48,376 bases of DNA. It comes from Oscillospiraceae bacterium. GTDB taxonomy: Bacteria; Bacillota; Clostridia; Oscillospirales; CAG-272. The DNA is taken from NCBI GenBank assembly GCA_015065065.1, contig SVQX01000012.1:1-48376 (forward strand), in the 5' to 3' direction. A model generated the notes under the pieces. The model was given only the letters and a program-made list of their open reading frames with translations. It did not search any database and was not told the origin of the DNA. A program made the translations under genes and the position numbers. Shown here in pieces: positions 33,691-42,100 of the stretch (positions within the stretch are counted from its first letter, which is position 1; every line of letters starts with the position of its first letter).

Positions 33691-33712
33691 AACGTCAATA
33701 ATTACATATTGT

Positions 33713-33741
33713 ATTATACCACTAAACATAGCTTTTGTCAA
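33713..33741 (-). promoter_or_regulatory. Consensus minus-strand promoter facing the integrase gene
   Basis: Minus-strand TTGACA (33741-33736), 17 bases, TATAAT (33718-33713), a perfect match. The transcript would run through the palindrome at 33665-33690 and a T tract, predicting an RNA of about 50 nt, or an antisense to the integrase mRNA if read-through occurs. No minus-strand gene is nearby. Confidence 0.75.
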
Positions 33742-33803
33742 GCCAAAATCCGAGAAAATGCGGCGTAGTTCGCCAAGTTTTTTTCAAAAACGGCGCGACA
33801 AAC

Positions 33804-33872
33804 AGACCAATGAAAGGCCGGTTTTTTCATTGGTCTTATTGAGCGTATGGATTGTCCTACGCTTTTTTTATT
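33804..33872 (+). promoter_or_regulatory. Tandem hairpins, attenuator-like, upstream of ABC genes
   Basis: AGACCAATGAAA (33804-33815) pairs with TTTCATTGGTCT (33825-33836). Four bases later AGCGTA (33842-33847) pairs with TACGCT (33858-33863), followed by seven T, an intrinsic terminator. A stable hairpin next to a terminator upstream of an exporter operon is the usual layout of a transcription attenuator. The 307-base gap 33646-33952 holds this, two palindromes and a minus-strand promoter, and no gene. Confidence 0.65.
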
Positions 33873-33886
33873 TTTAGAAGGACTAT

Positions 33887-33910
33887 ACTACATAATGCAA
33901 ATTATGTAGT
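33887..33910. repeat. Perfect 24-base palindrome before the ABC operon
   Basis: ACTACATAAT-GCAA-ATTATGTAGT apart from the central four bases is a perfect dyad. Its core is the reverse complement of the core at 33665-33690. A TATACT box (33884-33889) overlaps its left edge, so it may be an operator; a recombination site is the alternative. Confidence 0.85.
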
Positions 33911-33952
33911 AAAAATGTCAGTAGTTAAATTTTCAAGAAAGGAGAAGTAACT

Positions 33953-34030
33953 ATGGGATTCTGGATTGTTTGGGGAATTCTTTTTGTTTGTGTTACCGCT
34001 GCATCCGCAAAGACACTTCGCAGAAAGTAA
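33953..34030 (+). CDS. 25-residue single-helix membrane peptide
   Basis: AAAGGAG (33938-33944) lies 8 bases before ATG 33953, and the frame ends at TAA 34028-34030. The peptide is one hydrophobic helix (MGFWIVWGILFVCVTAASA) with a basic tail (KTLRRK), a classic small inner-membrane protein with N-out or N-in helix. It precedes the ABC operon by 65 bases, after the attenuator-like hairpins. It may assist the exporter or act as a leader peptide. Codons and ribosome site support translation; function unknown. Confidence 0.65.
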   Translation: MGFWIVWGILFVCVTAASAKTLRRK

Positions 34031-34095
34031 TTTGACACACAAAGGCGTGTGGGGCGGCAATAAGCCTCCCCACATTGCCGATTTTAGGAGGAATG

Positions 34096-34827
34096 ATGAT
34101 TAAAGTTGATAGTTTAACAAAACAATTCGGCAAAAAAATTGCCGTGAACAATATATCATTTTGCGCCGAATCTGGTATAATCACCGGACTTATTGGTAGT
34201 AACGGCTCTGGCAAAAGCACAACAATGCGAATGATTGCTACACTCTTAAAGCAAAACAAAGGAACTATATTGATAGATAATATAGATACGGTAAAGCAGC
34301 CGCATAAGGCAAGAGAGAAGATCGGGATTTTGCTCGGCGGTGATGTTTCACTATACGAGCGATTAACCGCAAGAGAAAACATACTTTACTTTGCGGATCT
34401 GCAAAGTGTGGAGAGAAAAATCGCAGAGCAACGTTTGAATGAGCTTGTTGAACTTCTTGATATGAATGCTTACATAGATCGACGTGTGGGAGGGTTTTCA
34501 AGAGGAATGCGACAGAAGGTAGCTTTTGCACGTTCTATCATCCATTCGCCTGACGTGCTTTTGTTGGATGAGCCATCAACCGGTCTTGACATCAATTCTA
34601 TTAAGGACGTTCAAAATTTTATTTTATATTGCAAGTCGCAAGGAAAGACGATTTTACTTTCAACACATAATGCACACGAAATGGAGCGTCTCTGCGACAA
34701 TTTGGTATTTATCGAAGAAGGAAAAATAGTTGCACAAGGTGAGAAAAACTTTCTTTTGCAGGAAAGCGGTTGTAGTGACACTGCGGATCTCTTCTTTTAT
34801 TACAGAGAAAGGAGCAAGCAACAATGA
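34096..34827 (+). CDS. ABC transporter ATP-binding protein (NatA-like)
   Basis: Two tandem ATGs (34093 and 34096) follow AGGAGG; the second has the better spacing (4 bases versus 1) and gives 243 residues. It has Walker A GSNGSGKST, a Q-loop region, ABC signature VGGFSRGMRQ (FSRGM in place of LSGGQ, usual in this subfamily), Walker B VLLLDEPSTGLD and the H-loop STHNAHE. It powers export by the permease encoded next, to which it is coupled by ATGA. NatA-type pairs export Na+ or drugs, or serve peptide self-immunity; the substrate is uncertain. Confidence 0.92.
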   Translation: MIKVDSLTKQFGKKIAVNNISFCAESGIITGLIGSNGSGKSTTMRMIATLLKQNKGTILIDNIDTVKQPHKAREKIGILLGGDVSLYERLTARENILYFADLQSVERKIAEQRLNELVELLDMNAYIDRRVGGFSRGMRQKVAFARSIIHSPDVLLLDEPSTGLDINSIKDVQNFILYCKSQGKTILLSTHNAHEMERLCDNLVFIEEGKIVAQGEKNFLLQESGCSDTADLFFYYRERSKQQ

Positions 34828-35972
34828 AAAAATTTCTAATCGTTCTAAAGAAAGAATTGCTTGACTGTTTCCGCGACAGAAGAAGCATTGTGATGATGAT
34901 TCTACCGCTTTTGATTTTTCCATTACTCTTAACCTTTTATGATAATCAAATTGAATCTGCCGATGAAAGTCTTGCAGAGCAGCTTGTTTTGGCAACCAAC
35001 GATGAAGCTGGTATTGCAGAGGTTACAGATTTTCTTATTTTTAACGATGTAAATGTAGAAGTCGTCAAAACAGACGATGCCACTACGGATCTTAAGGTTG
35101 GAAAAATATCTTTAATTCTTAACAAGGATGAAAATGGTTATCACATCATCTATGACCAAAATTCAATTAAATCAACCAAAGCGGTTAATATCGTAGGTTC
35201 GGCTATTGAAGCCAATAAAACAGCACAGATATATGCGGTATTAAATCTATATGGTGAAAGTGCGGAGTTTCTTTCGGATTATAATTATACCTTTGAGGAT
35301 GTGTCCGCAAGCTCTAAGGATGGCGGCAATTCTTTGATCTCCATATTAGGACCTATGCTGATAGTGATGTTTGTTGCAACAGGTGGTGCAGGAATTGCAC
35401 TTGATTTGTTTTGTGGAGAGAAAGAGCGCGGTTCGTTGGAAGGAATTCTTGCTACTCAGATAAATAGAAAACCACTGTATCTCGCCAAAACAATCACTGT
35501 ATTCATATTTGTGTGTTTCAGCGCTTTGATCTCAGTTGGTGGATATATAATATCTTTTGTCTTAAATGATGAGGTAATGGGAACATCTACAAAAGGAATA
35601 GGATTGTCCACAACGCAAACATTATTATTTTTATTAGTTACGGGTATATTCGCCTTCTTCACGGCGGCAATTATCAGTATGCTCTCTCTGAGTGCAAAAT
35701 CCGTAAAGGAGGGCTCGCTGAGGATCAATCTCTTTACACTTATTCCTACCGTCGTAGGTGGTGCTTCGATGTATATGGAAACAGGAAACGTATCCGTTGC
35801 AACCAATTTTATTCCGATCATCAATGTTATTAACATACTCAAAGCTATATTTATCAATGCAGTAAATACAACTCATTTATTGATAACTGTGCTATCAACG
35901 GCAGTATATGGAATTGCTTTCTTGTTGGTGGGGTATTGGTTGATTAATAGCGAAAAGGTTCTAAACAAATAA
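34824..35972 (+). CDS. ABC-2 type permease (NatB-like)
   Basis: This 382-residue protein starts with 'KKFLIVLKKELLDCFRDRRS', the amphipathic elbow of ABC-2 exporters, then one membrane helix, an external domain of about 130 residues (40-175) and five further helices including the conserved 'GEKERGSLEGILATQINRKPLYLAK' cytoplasmic coupling region. This is the NatB layout. With the upstream ATPase it forms a dimeric exporter. A convergent hairpin terminator lies 10 bases after the stop. Confidence 0.9.
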   Translation: MKKFLIVLKKELLDCFRDRRSIVMMILPLLIFPLLLTFYDNQIESADESLAEQLVLATNDEAGIAEVTDFLIFNDVNVEVVKTDDATTDLKVGKISLILNKDENGYHIIYDQNSIKSTKAVNIVGSAIEANKTAQIYAVLNLYGESAEFLSDYNYTFEDVSASSKDGGNSLISILGPMLIVMFVATGGAGIALDLFCGEKERGSLEGILATQINRKPLYLAKTITVFIFVCFSALISVGGYIISFVLNDEVMGTSTKGIGLSTTQTLLFLLVTGIFAFFTAAIISMLSLSAKSVKEGSLRINLFTLIPTVVGGASMYMETGNVSVATNFIPIINVINILKAIFINAVNTTHLLITVLSTAVYGIAFLLVGYWLINSEKVLNK

Positions 35973-35980
35973 GGAAATAA

Positions 35981-36029
35981 AAAGGTACTGTTGCAAACAT
36001 CTTTTTAAGGATGCTACAACAGTACCTAA
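35981..36029. terminator. Bidirectional terminator between permease and P-loop ATPase genes
   Basis: AGGTACTGTTG (35983-35993) pairs with CAACAGTACCT (36017-36027), with A/T-rich sequence on both sides. It separates convergent transcripts. Confidence 0.75.
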
Positions 36030-36047
36030 TATTATTTTAATATGACA

Positions 36048-38078
36048 TTAAGTTGAAAAACTATATCTTGAAAACTTATTGTTCATTTCTTTAACTCTGC
36101 GTTCAATGCGCCTATTCAAGGAAGAAAGTTTTTCTAACAGTTCTGATTTTAGAATTTCATCGATGTTCTGGGAACGTAGCAAAGATTTTTCTATACCCCG
36201 GATCAATCTTCTTGAAATTGGGAAATTTAGTTCATAAAAAGCGAGCAACTCCGTATCTACAATGTTAATTTGATAATCATCTTCGACATTATATATTTCG
36301 GTAGTTAAATTTATTAAATCTTCAAATAAAATAGGACGCGCATTGTTAGAAATCAGTTCAAAAGAAGATCTATAGAAAACTTCAGGTTCTCTATATTCTC
36401 GCTTTATATCTTCTCGATAGATTTCTAATAAAACCGAATCACTTTCTAACATCGCAAGAAGTCTGCTTCCTTTGAGTGTTAAATAAACGAAATCGTCATC
36501 AAGTAATTTGTTTAAGGTTTCATTCGAATCTTTACTTATAATGCTTTTTCTAATAATTCTGTTATTAAAAAGATACTCTACAGTACACTTGATTTTTTCA
36601 ATCGTTATATAATCCCCAAAAATCTTTTTGATGTTATTGCAGAGCATTTCCTTGCTAATAAACTCAGTTTGAGGAGGTGTAGCTCCTTGAGATGAGAAAT
36701 ATCCTTCCAAATATTGCATTATAACTATCGGCAAAATATCACATATTCTGGTTTGTAAGTCTATAAAAATATTTGGAATAAATACATCACTATCATCAAA
36801 CCGTGGTCTTGATAATACATTTGACACGGTTGATTGATTAAATTGGACATCCTTCCTTCCAGTATATACTGAGTTTTCTCCACACGCTAAAGTTCGAATA
36901 ACATTTACAATATCAAATCTATAGTCTGTTGCTTTAACATTTGGATATTCCGTGTAATTTCCTGAGTAGTTTTGACACCACACCCTGTTAGAAAGAATCA
37001 TTTGTAAACAGTCAATAACTGCTCGAATATTTAGATGGCATAACTCTGTTATGGTTTTTATAAGGTTTTCATCTAAACTGGAAATGATTTCGTAAAATGT
37101 TTCTTTTGCGATTCGCCATGTTTCTTTATTACCGGGATTTTCTGTTTTTTTAAAAACATCTTGAAACCTTAAAATTAAAATTTCTTTTACATCTGGAATT
37201 TGATCTTTTACAATTCTATTCGCTTCATTTTCCAAAAAGTTTCCATAACCATTGATATATTTGTGATCTATATTTTCCTTTAAAAAACGAAACGAGTGTG
37301 GTCTTAAACTGATTAACAAATTGACAACTGGCTTAGATATTGTATTATGCAAACAATCATAGATATTCAAATATGCCGTAATCAAATAACGCAATTTGTC
37401 TTGTGCAAGAGTTTCCAAATCATCTATTATAAATATAAGTCGTTTTATGTCATTTCTATGAGTTTGAATAACATATTTCAATAGTGATGAAGAAAACGCA
37501 ACCGGATACCTGTCTTTGCTTTTTTGAAGTTTAGCTTGTTCGATAGAAACTCCCGACTGCTGAGCTTGAACAGTTTCATAAATTGTCAACGATGTTATTA
37601 TGTCGGAGCGAGTTGCGTTTATGAAATCTAATATGGTTTCGCTTTCTGTCAAAAGCAAAGTTTCGTAATTGTGATATAAATACTCTACCAAATTATCCAA
37701 AACATTGCTAATTTGATTGTCAAATTCTTTTTCAAAACCATCGTCAGATACTTTTTTTCCGTCCCAACTAATAGGGATTACAATGCCGTCTTCTTGATAT
37801 TGAACAAATCCTAAAGTTCTATATCTAAAATAATGCTTCAAAAACGTAGTTTTCCCTACTCCTGTATAACCTATTAAAAATTTAATATCGCTATTATGAC
37901 CACTTAGAAAAACATCTAAAGCTTTTTTATATCTATCTGTGGGTTGCTCTACATATAAATCGTTTTCAATATTAATATTGTTTAAAAAACAACTATTGAA
38001 TTGCAATTCAAATTTTCTATATATATCGTTTCTAAACACAGCGGGTTGACAATATTTTTCATTTATACTTGATAACAT
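36048..38078 (-). CDS. P-loop (AAA/STAND-like) ATPase of unknown function
   Basis: This 676-residue protein has Walker A GYTGVGKTT (70-78) and Walker B RLIFIIDDLETL (213-224), with a likely sensor 'VVNLLISLRPHSFRF' after it. Beyond residue 300 it is helical with winged-helix-like pieces ('IEKIKCTVEYLFNNRIIRKS', 'DFVYLTLKGSRLLAMLES'). This order (N-terminal clamp, NTPase, helical lid, winged helices) fits AAA/STAND ATPases. No nuclease or protease motif is visible, so an effector may be its partner. The start codon lies inside the 3' end of the membrane protein gene (20-base overlap), so the two are co-translated. The A+T-rich composition differs from the host backbone. Confidence 0.75.
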   Translation of the reverse strand: MLSSINEKYCQPAVFRNDIYRKFELQFNSCFLNNINIENDLYVEQPTDRYKKALDVFLSGHNSDIKFLIGYTGVGKTTFLKHYFRYRTLGFVQYQEDGIVIPISWDGKKVSDDGFEKEFDNQISNVLDNLVEYLYHNYETLLLTESETILDFINATRSDIITSLTIYETVQAQQSGVSIEQAKLQKSKDRYPVAFSSSLLKYVIQTHRNDIKRLIFIIDDLETLAQDKLRYLITAYLNIYDCLHNTISKPVVNLLISLRPHSFRFLKENIDHKYINGYGNFLENEANRIVKDQIPDVKEILILRFQDVFKKTENPGNKETWRIAKETFYEIISSLDENLIKTITELCHLNIRAVIDCLQMILSNRVWCQNYSGNYTEYPNVKATDYRFDIVNVIRTLACGENSVYTGRKDVQFNQSTVSNVLSRPRFDDSDVFIPNIFIDLQTRICDILPIVIMQYLEGYFSSQGATPPQTEFISKEMLCNNIKKIFGDYITIEKIKCTVEYLFNNRIIRKSIISKDSNETLNKLLDDDFVYLTLKGSRLLAMLESDSVLLEIYREDIKREYREPEVFYRSSFELISNNARPILFEDLINLTTEIYNVEDDYQINIVDTELLAFYELNFPISRRLIRGIEKSLLRSQNIDEILKSELLEKLSSLNRRIERRVKEMNNKFSRYSFST

Positions 38079-38682
38079 TTTTCTTCATCCTTTCTGGTTG
38101 ATATGAAATAAACTGTAATTGCTCGGAAAGCGAACCGGAATACTTATATATCAATTTTTGTCTATATTTTTGTCCGTATATATCTTCATAGTAAAAATAG
38201 ATGTATCCATCAGTGCAACCTATCGCAAGGGAAATCGTAAAATCGTTGTCTTTTATATTACCTAAAAGAATGTTTCCATTTTTACTATTAATTAATAGAT
38301 TAAGTCCATAGGTGTTTTTGCAATTGCAGAAGATGCATTTTACAATCCTTATATCTTCATCCGTAGTACAGATAATTGTTTGGGATGTTTCTTTTATAGA
38401 TGTTACCTTTCTTTGAGCAGTTATATTTTCGATTTTTTTAGCGATGATACACGGGCATATGTCTCTATCTTCCTTAATTTTCGTTTGGTGCTCCTGCGAC
38501 CAAATAGTAAAAAATAATCCACCGAAAGTAATCAATCCAGTAATGGTTGATTGTATTATTATTTGCAGGAAATTAACCAATGATTGAGTAGTATCGTTAT
38601 TATAAAAGCAAAAATAACAAACAATGGAAGCTCCTATTATTAAAACTTCAAGTATAATCCCAAGCGCAACATATTTTTTCAA
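38059..38682 (-). CDS. Two-helix membrane protein partnered with the P-loop ATPase
   Basis: There are 207 residues, with GGAGGTG 6 bases before the ATG. There are two N-terminal membrane helices (about 5-27 and 38-65, 'ALGIILEVLIIGASIVCYF' and 'IIIQSTITGLITFGGLFFTIW') and then a soluble domain of about 135 residues, rich in beta pattern, with Cys residues in 'IRIVKCIFCNCKNTYGLNLL'. The gene overlaps the ATPase by 20 bases, a strong sign of joint function. Membrane-anchored proteins paired with ATPases are common in anti-phage systems that kill or arrest the cell; this assignment is inference from design and context. Confidence 0.7.
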   Translation of the reverse strand: MKKYVALGIILEVLIIGASIVCYFCFYNNDTTQSLVNFLQIIIQSTITGLITFGGLFFTIWSQEHQTKIKEDRDICPCIIAKKIENITAQRKVTSIKETSQTIICTTDEDIRIVKCIFCNCKNTYGLNLLINSKNGNILLGNIKDNDFTISLAIGCTDGYIYFYYEDIYGQKYRQKLIYKYSGSLSEQLQFISYQPERMKKNVIKYK

Positions 38683-38882
38683 TGCAAGACACCTCCATGG
38701 AACAGTTATTAATTTTAGTATTAAGATTGAATAGCGTTTCTTTTAGTGAAAAATAAAAACCATGATAATCATCCCCTTCCTAAAATCTCTGAAAAGTGGA
38801 TATATCATGGCAACGGCTATGTAAAAATATAAAATATAAATGATATTATAATACGGGTATATAATAAATCCCCCTATTTACA

Positions 38883-38923
38883 CTGCCTATGCCATAAACA
38901 TCCTTGTCTTTTATGGTAGGCAG
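38883..38923. other. Strong hairpin in the divergent defence-gene gap
   Basis: CTGCCTA (38883-38889) plus CCATAAA (38892-38898) pair with TTTATGG (38910-38916) plus TAGGCAG (38917-38923). Two weaker dyads lie nearby: CCATGAT/ATCATGG (38760-38814) and GTTATCG/CGATAAC (38998-39020). The 487-base gap 38683-39169 otherwise holds only A+T-rich sequence, the promoter at 39113 and ribosome sites; no further gene is seen. Confidence 0.6.
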
Positions 38924-39112
38924 ATAAAAATATCAGTTGCTACCTTCTTTTACATAATAATCATTTAAACATCCTCGTATTTCTACATCCTTAGAGTTAT
39001 CGCTTCTATATTCGATAACCTTCTACAAATAGAGTATATCATATAAAGAAAATATTGTCAATACCTAACGAAAAAATCTATTATATTTTTTGTCGACAAA
39101 ATTCAACGATAC

Positions 39113-39141
39113 TTTACAAAATATGATAAATGTGGTATAAT
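39113..39141 (+). promoter_or_regulatory. Promoter of the NACHT gene
   Basis: TTTACA (39113-39118), 17 bases, TATAAT (39136-39141), and AAAGGAGG before the ATG at 39170. Confidence 0.75.
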
Positions 39142-39169
39142 TTATATATAAAACAAAGGAGGATGAAAA

Positions 39170-42100
39170 ATGATACGAGATTACAGATTTAAGGACATAG
39201 AAAAGTATTTAAAAAAAGATTCCGCAGTAGGAAAAGACATTTTAACAGCATTTGAGCAATTGACGAATGCTGCAATAATTTTTAGTCCAATTGTTTTTGG
39301 TGTAAGCATATTACCTTTGTTGGAAATGTTAGATGTTAAAAATAAACTTTTTGATTTGGGACATAAAGTTTATGATTGCATTGCACAGAAGGTAGAAAGC
39401 AACTATATTGATAGATTGGAACAGATTCAAGCAGCCTATGCTTTAATATGTTATACAGCGTACTTTGATACACTTCAAAATGAGCTTCCTAACGGCGTAC
39501 GAAAAAAACTTAAATTATCGTTGGAAGAAAAGAAAAAGTTATTGGATTCTTCTGCTGATAGTTTGACAGCCACGCCAAACACTCCTGATGTTCATTGTAA
39601 GGTCTTTTATGCAGATCATATAAATTCATTATCAAACATAAAAGAAAATCTCAATATTATTTATGACAACATATCTGACAGTCTTATTTCATTAATTAAA
39701 AACTCTAATATTTACAATGAAGAAGTAAAAAAAGAAAAACAAGAACTGGAAAAAGCAATAGTTGCTTTGAAAGAGTTACCTCAAAAAGCTTTAATCGCAT
39801 ATGAAGCGCAATATTTAAAGCTGTCGGATCAATTTAATGATTTTGCCCTTTTTGCGCAGTTGCAGAACTTTAATGACCTCAACTATGCAGTTAAACGCAA
39901 CAAAGAAGCAATAGATAATCTTGCAAATACTGCTAAACACATAGATATAGGGCTTAACAATTTAAATTTGGTTGTTAATTCTATATCGACAAACTATGCA
40001 GAGATTCAAGCTCAAGATATTGTCGAGGATCTAAAAAGAAAATATATAGCAACTATTCATGAACCCATAATAGATGATAAAGAAATCAAATCCGATAACG
40101 AAGAAATACGGTTGAAATTCCCGCAAATTATTGATGCATTTATTCCACAAGCATATAAGTGTTTAGCGTATCAGGGAAAAGAGATGCATTTAGAGGACGA
40201 AACCGTTTGGAGGAAAGCACCTACACAACATGATTTGGATAAGTTTTTCCTCAAATATCTTTATTCGCCAGATAGCATTGATTATCCATTGATAATATTA
40301 GGACATCCGGGTAGTGGAAAATCGTTGCTTACAAAAGTATTATCGGCTCAGTTGATGTGTAATTCATACACTGTCGTTAGAATCCCCCTTAGAGAGGTGA
40401 ATGCAGAAGATAGCATTGATGTGCTCGTAGAAGATCAAATCAAAAAAATAACAAACAGACCGCTATCAACTCAAGGATATGGTGGATTTGCCTCTCAATT
40501 TAATGAAAAGCCATTAATTATTATTTTGGATGGTTATGATGAGTTGTTGCAAGCTAAAGGCGCTATATTTTCTGGATATCTTGAGCGTGTTCGCACTTTC
40601 CAACAAGATCAAAAAGCAATGAATCGTCCAGTTAGAATTATGATTACGAGTCGAATAACTCTCATTGATAAAGCAAGAGTGCCAACTAATGCTACGATAC
40701 TTAGATTGATGGAATTCGATAAGCAACGTAGACAAGCGTGGACGGATGTTTGGAATAATATAAATGCGGATTATTTTAGAACCGCCAATATAAAGCCATT
40801 TGCCCTGCCAAACAAAGAGAAAGGAAAGAAAAACAGCATTTTAGAGTTGGCTGAACAACCCCTATTGCTGCTAATGTTGGCTTTATATGATTCTGAATCC
40901 AACGAATTAGCAACCACTAATAACATTAAGCGTACTGAGCTATATGATAACCTATTGCGTAGATTTGTTAGGAGAGAACGAGGAAGATATGTTGTAGGTT
41001 TTTGTGATAAAACTTCCCAAGAGCAAGATCGGATCATTGATGAAGAAATGAATAGGCTGGGCGTAGTCGCAATTGGAATGTATAACAGAAAAGGAGTTGT
41101 TATCCGATCCAAACAGTTAGAAAGCGACTTAAGAACATTTTCGGCAAATAGAAAGGATAACGATTCGGAATTACATACCCTAAAAGAATCCGAATCTGTT
41201 TTGGGAGGTTTTTTCTTCATTCACCAGTCTACTGCCCAAGACATCGATGCCCATGGCGATAACTCAGAAAGCGCCTTTGAGTTCCTCCACAACACCTTTG
41301 GCGAGTTTTTAGCTGCAGACTTTATTTTGAGACACACAATAGGCGAAGTAAAGGATATGTATATTGATCGCAAATACAAATCCTCCAGTTTAAGCAATAA
41401 GCTTTCGCAACCTGATTATTTTAGCCCTGGTTGGTTTTATTGTTTGATGTTTGTTCCGCTTTACTCAAGACCGGTTATTTTGGAAATGCTTCGCGAACAT
41501 GTAAGTAAAGCATTGGAACGTTTTTTGAGCATGTGTGAATTTAATGAGAAAATTACAGATGATGTATTTGTAGAAAATTTACATTTTATTGTTCAGCATC
41601 ATTTGGAAATGATTTTAAGTACTCGAAATTCACCCAGTGTTATGAGGGGAGGCGTGGTATTAGACCGAGATATTCCGCTATTGGGGTATTTATCAACATA
41701 TTCATTAAATTTGATAATTTTAGCCTCTGCACTCTCAAAAGATGGCTTTATATTCGATGAAAATCAATATCATTGTTCGGAAGTAAGTGAACAAGATTCA
41801 AAGCCATGGGATAAATTGGCGGCACTATGGAAAACATGGTTTTCACCTGCCGATTTGTCAGGGTTATCGGTTGTGCTAAAATCAAGAAGAATTAATGAAA
41901 ATAGTGTTCATATTACTTGCAACGAAAAGTTTGAAGCAACACGATATGAAAAGCCTATTGATATACTGTTGTGTGTTTCATCTACGTTGGCGGACAACTT
42001 ACTTACCGGGTTAACAGGTGTACAAACATCACGTTTTAAAGAAATTTCTCGATTGGCGAATAAGGATATTTTTGACTTGTTAAAATCAGAAAGTCCTGAC

